12,245 nt of DNA from Actinomycetes bacterium (GTDB lineage: Bacteria > Actinomycetota > Actinomycetes > Propionibacteriales > Propionibacteriaceae): the NCBI GenBank assembly GCA_023393755.1, contig JAEXCA010000212.1, positions 1-12,245 on the forward strand, written 5' to 3'. Positions within the stretch are counted from its first letter, which is position 1; each line of letters begins with the position of its first letter. The notes beneath the pieces were generated by a model. That model was not told the DNA's origin and ran no database searches. It saw nothing but the letters and a program-made list of their open reading frames with translations. The position numbers were made by a program, and so were the translations under genes. This document shows, piece after piece, positions 7,162-12,245 of this stretch.

Positions 7162-8285
7162 ACGGACGGGAGGCGGTGCGCCGTGGGTTGATCTGGGCGA
7201 GCGTGCTGGGATTCGTCGTGGCCGGTGTCTTCTCGCTGAGCCGGGGCGGCGCCGACTGGGTGAGCTTCGCCGCCTTCCCGGTGGTGGGGGCGATCATCCT
7301 CACCTCCCGGCCCGGGCACGGGGTGGGACGCTTCCTGGTGGTGGTCGGCCTGTACTGGACGCTGACCGGCTGGGTGAACCCAGATCTGGCGCGGCTGCCC
7401 ACCTGGGTGGAGGCGCTCAGCCTGACGCTGGCTTGGCCGGGCTGGATGGCGCTGCCGTTGATCGGCCTGCTGTTTCCGACCGGGCGGATCGAGACCCGGC
7501 TGGGCCGGACGCTGGTCCGCGGGCTGGTGCCGTTGGCGGCGTTGTGCACGGTGATCGCGCTGGTCGACCCGCATCCGCTGCCTTCGGGACGGGCCAACCC
7601 GTTCGGACTGTCGGCCGCGAAGACCGCCGGCGAACTGCTGGCCGGCCCGGTCTTCTTCCTGCCCTTCCTGGCGGTCATCGTGGGCGTGCTGGTCGACCTG
7701 CTGCTGCGGCTGAAGGCCAGTTCCAGCGCTCGTCGGCTGCAGTACCGCTGGCTGTTCTTCGGTCTGGCCACAGCGATCGCCTTCGTCGCCGTCGCCGGCG
7801 CGGTCAACGCCTACCTGCCTGAGACCCCGCTGGCCTGGGCGGCGACCGTGCTCGGTGCGACCGGGACCAATCTGATTCCGGTGTCGATCGCGATCGCGAT
7901 CACCCGCCACGGCCTGTACGAGATCGGACGGGTGATCTCCCGCACCGTCGCCTACGCGGTGGTCACGGCCGGCGCCCTGGCGGCCTATGCGGTGGTGGTG
8001 ACCGCGATCTCGCAGTTGGCGGGCGGCCAGTCGTCCTTCGCGGTGGCGGTGGCGACCTTGGTCGCCGCGGCGGTGTTGCTGCCGGCGCTGCGCTGGGTGC
8101 AGCGGCTGGTCGACCGCCGGTTCGACCGCGAGCGCTACGACGCCGCGCAGGTGGTGGGCGCCTTCGGGGAGAAACTGCGGACGTCCGTCGATCCGGACCG
8201 GACTGCCGCTGATCTGGTGGCTGCCGTGGAGCGCACGCTGCAGCCGTCCGCGGTCGGAGTCTGGACGATCGGGGGTGCGCGATGA
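7158..8285 (+). CDS. Sensor-kinase-like polytopic membrane protein without kinase domain, copy 4
   Basis: A 375-residue paralog. ATG at 7158 overlaps the stop of copy 3, with GGGGAG (7147-7152) as RBS. Its hydrophobic segments follow the pattern of copy 1. LLFPTGRIETRLGR (104-117) shares IETRLGR with copy 1. The C-terminal half has RHGLYEIGRVISRTVAYAVV (250-269), DRRFDRERYDAAQVVGAFGE (319-338) with Gly where the others have Asp, and EKLRTSVDPDRTAADLVAAV (338-357), which resembles copy 5 more than copies 1-3. It ends LQPSAVGVWTIGGAR. The stop codon overlaps an ATG at 8282 that opens a 25-codon mini-ORF rather than the next paralog, which begins 70 bp later. No catalytic domain is present. Confidence 0.85.
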   Translation: MNGREAVRRGLIWASVLGFVVAGVFSLSRGGADWVSFAAFPVVGAIILTSRPGHGVGRFLVVVGLYWTLTGWVNPDLARLPTWVEALSLTLAWPGWMALPLIGLLFPTGRIETRLGRTLVRGLVPLAALCTVIALVDPHPLPSGRANPFGLSAAKTAGELLAGPVFFLPFLAVIVGVLVDLLLRLKASSSARRLQYRWLFFGLATAIAFVAVAGAVNAYLPETPLAWAATVLGATGTNLIPVSIAIAITRHGLYEIGRVISRTVAYAVVTAGALAAYAVVVTAISQLAGGQSSFAVAVATLVAAAVLLPALRWVQRLVDRRFDRERYDAAQVVGAFGEKLRTSVDPDRTAADLVAAVERTLQPSAVGVWTIGGAR

Positions 8286-8359
8286 CGGCGTCGAGACTGA
8301 GCAACACCGCGAAACAGCGCAGTGCCGCACCGCACTGCGGATGGGGAGGGCAGCGATGA
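8282..8359 (+). CDS. 25-codon mini-ORF linked by ATGA overlaps to both neighbours (candidate coupling peptide)
   Basis: ATG at 8282 overlaps the stop of copy 4 (ATGA, 8282-8285), and its own TGA (8357-8359) overlaps the ATG of copy 5 (ATGA, 8356-8359). A GGGGGTG run (8271-8277) is a suitable RBS. The peptide begins MTASRLSNTAKQR and ends HCGWGGQR; it is basic with no membrane segment and matches nothing I know. Its frame differs from that of copy 5. It keeps unbroken the stop/start chain found at the other paralog junctions, so ribosomes finishing copy 4 could read through it to copy 5. It may be a coupling or leader ORF, or the remnant of a longer gene. Expression is unproven. Confidence 0.4.
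   Translation: MTASRLSNTAKQRSAAPHCGWGGQR
8318..8339 (+). promoter_or_regulatory. Perfect 8-bp hairpin next to the RBS of membrane protein copy 5
   Basis: Stem arms CGCAGTGC (8318-8325) and GCACTGCG (8332-8339) pair perfectly around a 6-base loop (CGCACC). The stem ends 3 bases before the GGGGAGGG RBS (8343-8350) of copy 5 and lies inside the mini-ORF. No T-run follows, so it is not an intrinsic terminator. A ribosome on the mini-ORF would melt it, which suggests a role in translational coupling, or as an RNA processing or stability element. Function is inferred from position. Confidence 0.5.
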
Positions 8360-9522
8360 GGTGGTTGGCGCATCTGGTGGCGGCTGTCGAGGTCGGGTGC
8401 CTGGCGGTCCACGCCGTCCACAGGGGGGCGCAGGTCGGGGGTTGGGGTGGCAATGCGGGTTGGGCGGACTGGTCGTTCCTGCTGATGATGCTCGTCGTGG
8501 TCGGCGTGGGGTGGCTGCTGGCGTCCCGGCTGCCGCGCAACCCGCTGGGCTGGATCCTGCTCGGCTTCGCCGGCGGGTTCGCCATCGCGATGCCGCTGCA
8601 GGTGGCCGGCATCGCGCTGGTGGGTTCCGCGCCGGCCGTGGCGAGTTGGCTGCTGTGGTACGGCGGCGATCGGGAGGACTCCTGGATCTGGCTGCCGCCG
8701 CTGACCCTGCTGTTCATCCATCTGCCGCTGCGCTTCCCCGATGGCAAGCTGCCCTCGCCGCGGTGGCGCTGGTTCCACTGGGCGGTGATCGCGCTGACCG
8801 TGGTGGTGGTCGGGGTGTTCTCGACACTCTCCGTCGAGGTCCACCCCGGGCTGCCCAATCCGATGCACTCGGCCTGGGTGATCGAGCATCTCGACGCGCT
8901 GATGCCGCTGGTCGGGCTGCTGTTCGCGTCCGCGCTGGTCGCCACGGGGTCGCTGGTGCAGCGCTATCGTCACGCCGACGGGCTGCAGCGGACCCAGATC
9001 CGCTGGGTGGTCTGGGCAGCCTGCCTGGTGTTCGCGCTCTACTTCGTTGCCTTGGTGGTGGTGCCCGACGTCCCCGCCCTGCAGAGCCTGGCTGCCACCG
9101 CCTACGGGCTGATTCCGGCCGCGATCGGCGCTGCGGTGCTGCGGTTCCGGCTCTACCAGATCGACCGGGTGATCTCCCGGACGGTCTCCTACCTGCTGGT
9201 GACCGGGGTGGTGCTCGGCGTCTACGCGGTCACCGTCACCGCGGTCTCGCAGCTGCTCCCGGGCCAGTCCTCGCTGGCTGTGGCGGCCGCCACGCTGGCC
9301 GCGGCAACCCTCTTCCTGCCGGTGCTGCGCCGCGTCCAGCGGACGGTGGACCGCCGGTTCGACCGCCAGCGGTACGACGCCGCGCAGGTGGTGGACGCGT
9401 TCGGGGAGAAGCTGCGCACGTCCGTCGATCCAGACCGCACCGACGCCGATCTGGTGGCCGCGGTCGAGCGGACGCTGCAACCGTCCGCGGTGGGGGTCTG
9501 GATAGCAGGAGGATCGCGATGA
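8356..9522 (+). CDS. Sensor-kinase-like polytopic membrane protein without kinase domain, copy 5 (most divergent)
   Basis: A 388-residue protein. ATG at 8356 is chosen because GGGGAGGG (8343-8350) sits 5 bases before it; in-frame starts at 8275 (GTG) and 8341 (ATG) lack such a site and would add a non-hydrophobic leader. The N-terminal half differs from the other four: WADWSFLLMMLVVVGVGWLL (36-55), SRLPRNPLGWILLGFAGGFA (57-76), LPLRFPDGKLPSPRWRW (123-139). SRLPRNPLGWILLG is closer to the common form of this family in sensor kinases. The C-terminal half is shared: FRLYQIDRVISRTVSYLLVT (264-283), DRRFDRQRYDAAQVVDAFGE (332-351) and ERTLQPSAVGVWIAGGSR (371-388). No kinase domain follows. Its end carries a consensus AGGAGG (9507-9512) serving the first oxidoreductase gene, whose ATG overlaps its stop (9519-9522). 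Confidence 0.85.
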   Translation: MRWLAHLVAAVEVGCLAVHAVHRGAQVGGWGGNAGWADWSFLLMMLVVVGVGWLLASRLPRNPLGWILLGFAGGFAIAMPLQVAGIALVGSAPAVASWLLWYGGDREDSWIWLPPLTLLFIHLPLRFPDGKLPSPRWRWFHWAVIALTVVVVGVFSTLSVEVHPGLPNPMHSAWVIEHLDALMPLVGLLFASALVATGSLVQRYRHADGLQRTQIRWVVWAACLVFALYFVALVVVPDVPALQSLAATAYGLIPAAIGAAVLRFRLYQIDRVISRTVSYLLVTGVVLGVYAVTVTAVSQLLPGQSSLAVAAATLAAATLFLPVLRRVQRTVDRRFDRQRYDAAQVVDAFGEKLRTSVDPDRTDADLVAAVERTLQPSAVGVWIAGGSR

Positions 9523-10691
9523 GCACAGCCATCGTCATCGGGGCGGGCATCGGCGGGTTGACCGCGGCCCTCGCCCTCGCCGCCAAGGGCTGGGATGTGA
9601 GCGTGCTGGAGCGAGCTCCGGCGCTCGGCCCGGTCGGTTCTTGCATCATCCTCGCGCCGAATGCGGTGAACGCGCTGGCGACGCTGCCCGGGGGCATCGC
9701 CGAAGAGTTGCGCGGGCACCAGGTCACGCCCGCCGTCGGCGGAATGCGCAACCAGGCCGGTCGCTGGCTGATGCGCCAGAACCTCGCCCTCATCGAGCAG
9801 AGCTTCGGTGCCGGGCTGGTGCCGATCCGGCGACCCGACCTGATCGGGCTGCTCGCCCGCAGGCTGCCGGACGGGGTGCTCCGGGTCGGCGCTGAGGTCG
9901 CAGGCCTCGACCCGGACGCCGCGTCCGTCACCCTGACCACCGGGGAGGCGCTCACTGCCGACGTCCTCATCGCCGCTGACGGCATCGGCTCTGCCAGCCG
10001 GGCGATCGTCGCCCCCGGTCACGCCGGTCCGGAGTTCGCGCGGGTGCGCTGCTGGCTGCTGATCGCGGCCGGTGACGGCCTCGAGGCCACACCGGGCGAG
10101 ATCTGGGGAGTGCGGCGGATGTTCGGCATGTACCCCATGGCCGACGGAAGCATCTACGGCTTCGGCGAGGCGATCGACGACCGCGCCACCGAGGTCAGCT
10201 CCGGACCGGCGGTGCGCGACGAGGTGGCGCGGGTCTACGCGGACTTCCCGGCACCGGTCCCCGAACTGATCGCCGCAGCGCTGCCGCAGGACGTCTATCG
10301 AGAGTCGCTGCAGCTGCAACGGCGCGCGCTGCCTGCCTTCCACCGTGGCCGGGCCGTGCTGCTCGGGGACGCCGCCCACGCCATGTCGCCGAACATCGGC
10401 CAGGGCGCCTGCCAGGCGATCGAGGACGCGGTCACGCTCGCCCACGAGCTCGGCGTCCGTCCGAGCGTGGCCGCCGCGCTCGCTGCCTACACCGCGGTGC
10501 GACGGCCGCGAACCAGGCAGGTCGCTACGATCGCTCTCACCATGACCCGGCTCTCGACCGCTCCGAACCGCGCCGTCGCCGCGGTGCGCGACACCGTGCT
10601 GTCGGCCGTCGACCGGCTCGGCCCGAGGGCCGCGATTCGACAGGCGAGACCGCTGCTGGGCTGGCGGCCGCCGTCGGTGGCGGCCCGATGA
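9519..10691 (+). CDS. FAD-dependent monooxygenase (class A flavoprotein, PHBH-like)
   Basis: A 390-residue protein of usual length for the family. ATG at 9519 overlaps the stop of membrane protein copy 5; RBS AGGAGG is at 9507-9512. The Rossmann motif is IVIGAGIGGLTAALALA (5-21) with the ribose-binding Glu31 in VLERA. The DG motif is VLIAADGIGSASR (149-161), and the GD motif is AVLLGDAAHAMSPNIGQGAC (279-298). These three together define single-component flavoprotein hydroxylases that use NAD(P)H and O2. IRRPDLIGLLARRL (103-116) is the usual R-x-x-L helix. The substrate cannot be read from sequence; relatives act on aromatic compounds, polyketides or carotenoid/quinone-like molecules. The C-terminus (residues 340-390) is helical and basic, with no added domain. 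It is part of the same translationally coupled chain as the membrane array, which is unusual company for this enzyme. Confidence 0.9.
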   Translation: MSTAIVIGAGIGGLTAALALAAKGWDVSVLERAPALGPVGSCIILAPNAVNALATLPGGIAEELRGHQVTPAVGGMRNQAGRWLMRQNLALIEQSFGAGLVPIRRPDLIGLLARRLPDGVLRVGAEVAGLDPDAASVTLTTGEALTADVLIAADGIGSASRAIVAPGHAGPEFARVRCWLLIAAGDGLEATPGEIWGVRRMFGMYPMADGSIYGFGEAIDDRATEVSSGPAVRDEVARVYADFPAPVPELIAAALPQDVYRESLQLQRRALPAFHRGRAVLLGDAAHAMSPNIGQGACQAIEDAVTLAHELGVRPSVAAALAAYTAVRRPRTRQVATIALTMTRLSTAPNRAVAAVRDTVLSAVDRLGPRAAIRQARPLLGWRPPSVAAR

Positions 10692-12124
10692 CGTCCGGGG
10701 CACGAGGCAACGACGTGGACGCGGTCGTCGTCGGCTCCGGCCCGAACGGGCTGGTGGCCGCGGTGACGCTGGCGCAGGCCGGCTGGAAGGTGGTCGTCTT
10801 CGAGGCGGCCGAGCAGTACGGTGGCGGCACCCGCACCGAGGAGTTCACCCTGCCCGGCTTCCGGCACGACGTCTGCTCGGCGGTGCACCCGATGGTGCTG
10901 GCGTCCCCGGCCTTCCGCGAGTTGGGGCTGGAACGCGAGGGCCTGTCGCTCGCGCAGCCTCCCATTCCGTTGGCGCATCCGTTGGCGCCGGGGTTCTCGG
11001 CCTACCTGCGCCGGGAGGTGGCCGCCACCGCCGCCGGACTGGGACGCGACCGGCGGTACTGGGCCACTGTCGTTGGCGGGCTGGCATCCCACTGGGAGGC
11101 CATGGTGGCCGGGGTGCTCGACCCGACCGCGCTGCCACCGCGGGCGCCGCTGGCCACCCTCGGCTTCGGGGCCGCCGGGGTGTGGCCGACCACGCTGGTC
11201 ACCCGGGCGTTGCGGGACGAGCCGGCCAAGGCGCTGCTGGCCGGGCTGGCCGGGCACACCTTCCTCGATCTTGGCGAGCCGATGACCACCGGGATGGGCA
11301 TGCTGCTGGGGGTGCTGGGCCACGCCGTCGGCTGGCCGGTGGCGGTGGGCGGCTCGCAGTCGATCGCCGACGCCCTGGTGCGGCGGCTGACCTCGCTCGG
11401 TGGTGAGGTGGTGCTTGGCCACCGGGTGGACTCCGTGGATTCCTTGCCCGCCGCTCGGGCCGTCGTGCTGGATCTCACCCCTCGCCAGGTGCTCGCCGTC
11501 GCCGGGCGCCGGCTGCCGGGCAAGTACGCCGACCGGCTGGCCCGCTGGAAGTACGGCCCCGGGGTGTTCAAGGTCGACTGGGCGCTGGACGGCCCGGCGC
11601 CCTGGCTGGACGCCGAGCTGGCGGGGGCGGGCACCGTCCACCTCGCCGGGCCGGCGGCGAAGGTGATCGACTCGGAGCGGACGGTGGCCCGCGGCGGCAT
11701 CCCTGCCGAGCCGTTCGTACTGTTCTCCCAGCCCTGCGTGGCCGACCCCTCCCGGGCGCCCGAGGGCAAGCACACCGCCTGGGCCTACTGCCACGTCCCC
11801 AACGGCAGCGACGCCGACCTGACCGCCGCGATCGAGGCTCAGGTGGAGAAGTTCGCCCCCGGCTTCCGCGACCGGATCCTGGCCCGGCATGTGATGGGCA
11901 CCGCCGCGATGGAGGCTCACAACCCCAACAATGTCGGCGGCTCGGTGGACGGCGGCTCGTCCACCTGGCGGCAGCTGGCCGCCCGTCCCTCCTTCAGCCT
12001 GACCCCATGGGCCACCCCCGACCCAGGGCTGTTCCTGTGCTCCTCCTCCACCCTGCCCGGCGGTGGCGTCCACGGCATGGGCGGCCACCACGCCGCCCGG
12101 ACGATCCTCGCCCGCCTCGGCTAG
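10688..12124 (+). CDS. Phytoene-desaturase-like NAD(P)/FAD-dependent oxidoreductase (CrtI/PYROXD2 type)
   Basis: A 478-residue flavoenzyme. ATG at 10688 overlaps the stop of the monooxygenase gene (ATGA, 10688-10691). The N-terminal dinucleotide-binding motif is VVVGSGPNGLVAAVTLAQAG (13-32), followed by acidic VFEAAEQYGGGTRTEEF (37-53). The C-terminal FAD signature is LFLCSSSTLPGGGVHGMGGH (448-467), which with HNPNNVGGSVDGGSSTWRQL (411-430) is characteristic of the PYROXD2/phytoene dehydrogenase-like group of actinobacteria. Family members desaturate or isomerise long hydrophobic substrates; those of this subgroup are mostly uncharacterised, so a carotenoid substrate is not established. No phytoene synthase or other carotenoid gene is in the window. 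It is the last gene of the unit. Its TAG lies within CTAG, directly before an insertion-sequence-like end. Confidence 0.88.
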   Translation: MTSGARGNDVDAVVVGSGPNGLVAAVTLAQAGWKVVVFEAAEQYGGGTRTEEFTLPGFRHDVCSAVHPMVLASPAFRELGLEREGLSLAQPPIPLAHPLAPGFSAYLRREVAATAAGLGRDRRYWATVVGGLASHWEAMVAGVLDPTALPPRAPLATLGFGAAGVWPTTLVTRALRDEPAKALLAGLAGHTFLDLGEPMTTGMGMLLGVLGHAVGWPVAVGGSQSIADALVRRLTSLGGEVVLGHRVDSVDSLPAARAVVLDLTPRQVLAVAGRRLPGKYADRLARWKYGPGVFKVDWALDGPAPWLDAELAGAGTVHLAGPAAKVIDSERTVARGGIPAEPFVLFSQPCVADPSRAPEGKHTAWAYCHVPNGSDADLTAAIEAQVEKFAPGFRDRILARHVMGTAAMEAHNPNNVGGSVDGGSSTWRQLAARPSFSLTPWATPDPGLFLCSSSTLPGGGVHGMGGHHAARTILARLG

Positions 12125-12245
12125 AGCCTGTTGCGAAAGTCGTAGATCGGTTGGGGGTGGTCTGACGGCGTGTCGGTGATGGATGTGGGAGGGCTCCCGG
12201 GATAGACGGGTTGGTGTCGAATCACTCCTTCTTCCCCGGGAGTCC
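12125..12245. mobile_element. Probable insertion-sequence terminus (partial, runs off the window)
   Basis: Directly after the TAG at 12122-12124 comes AGCCTGTTGCGAAAGTCG (12125-12142), which resembles the terminal inverted repeats of several DDE-transposase insertion sequences of high-GC actinobacteria. CTAG at 12121-12124 would fit a YTAR target duplication as made by IS5-group elements. The rest of the stretch carries no gene I can support. An 11-bp stem with one G-T pair (12191-12201 with 12235-12245) lies at the window edge. The other end and the transposase are outside the window, so this remains a reasoned guess. Confidence 0.4.
12191..12245. repeat. Inverted repeat forming an 11-bp stem at the window edge
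   Basis: GGGCTCCCGGG (12191-12201) pairs with CCCGGGAGTCC (12235-12245), with one G-T wobble and a 33-base loop. The pairing reaches the last base of the window, so it may extend further. There is no adjacent T-run, so it is not a typical intrinsic terminator. It could be a subterminal structure of the putative insertion sequence, or could slow transcription leaving the operon. Confidence 0.4.

Noticed and set aside
8275..8355. Longer N-terminus for membrane protein copy 5 (GTG 8275 or ATG 8341)
   Set aside because: The added residues are polar and unlike any paralog, and the strong RBS at 8343-8350 fits only ATG 8356.
6861..8945. Long minus-strand open frame of 694 codons opposite the membrane protein genes
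   Set aside because: Low-complexity Arg/Pro/Ser/Gln composition, no RBS or motif, and it spans several well supported plus-strand genes. It is a by-product of high third-position GC.
3738..9522. Tandem array read as complete histidine kinases or as transporters
   Set aside because: None of the five has HisKA/HATPase boxes after the DRRFDR segment, and no transporter signature was recognised. The similarity is only to the membrane input and linker part of sensor kinases.
10487..12091. Minus-strand open frame of 534 codons opposite the last oxidoreductase
   Set aside because: The plus strand has intact FAD motifs at both ends of the gene, whereas the minus-strand translation is Gly/Arg/Gln-rich with no motif.
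10688..12124. Carotenoid biosynthesis cluster
   Set aside because: The last gene is phytoene-desaturase-like, but no phytoene synthase, cyclase or prenyltransferase gene is present, and the subgroup is mostly of unknown substrate.
12191..12245. Intrinsic terminator of the operon
   Set aside because: The 33-base loop and lack of a T-run do not fit an intrinsic terminator. It is recorded as an inverted repeat only.

Overview
The window is strongly GC-rich, with G/C at most third codon positions, GTG/ATG starts behind purine-rich Shine-Dalgarno sites and frequent ATGA stop/start overlaps. With a BTAD-type regulator, a GAF-PP2C-HATPase regulator and STAS proteins, this suggests an actinobacterium. 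I cannot name the genus from the sequence alone.

Layout. At the left edge (1-400, minus strand) is the N-terminal part of a BTAD/SARP-like transcriptional regulator, cut by the window. A 195-bp divergent intergenic region (401-595) follows. From 596 to 12124 every gene is on the plus strand and tightly packed, so it reads as one candidate transcription unit of about 11.5 kb. Its order is: (i) a partner-switching module, made of a GAF-PP2C(SpoIIE)-HATPase protein (596-2290) and two STAS antagonist proteins (2287-2604, 2625-2969); (ii) an uncharacterised soluble protein (2995-3720); (iii) five tandem paralogous polytopic membrane proteins (3738-4865, 4862-6031, 6028-7161, 7158-8285, 8356-9522); (iv) two FAD-dependent oxidoreductases (9519-10691, 10688-12124). 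The last 121 bp (12125-12245) hold no gene I can support and look like the terminus of an insertion sequence that begins at the stop codon of the last gene.

The main point of interest is the membrane-protein array. Each protein looks like the membrane input half of an actinobacterial sensor kinase, with many hydrophobic segments followed by an RHGLYEI..SRT...DRRFDRERYDA...LQPS..G.W signature, but each stops there with no HisKA or HATPase domain. The C-terminal halves are almost the same in all five, including a 60-bp identical stretch in the first two, while the N-terminal halves differ. Most are joined by ATGA overlaps, and the RBS of the next gene lies within the last codons of the previous one. 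Between copies four and five, a 25-codon mini-ORF is joined by ATGA to both neighbours and contains a perfect 8-bp hairpin next to the RBS of copy five.

A working model, which is inference, is that the membrane proteins sense signals and pass them to the soluble phosphatase/kinase-STAS switch, which has the only visible catalytic signalling domains in the operon. The flavoenzymes would be either the output or makers and modifiers of a redox-active or hydrophobic ligand. No sigma factor is encoded in the window.
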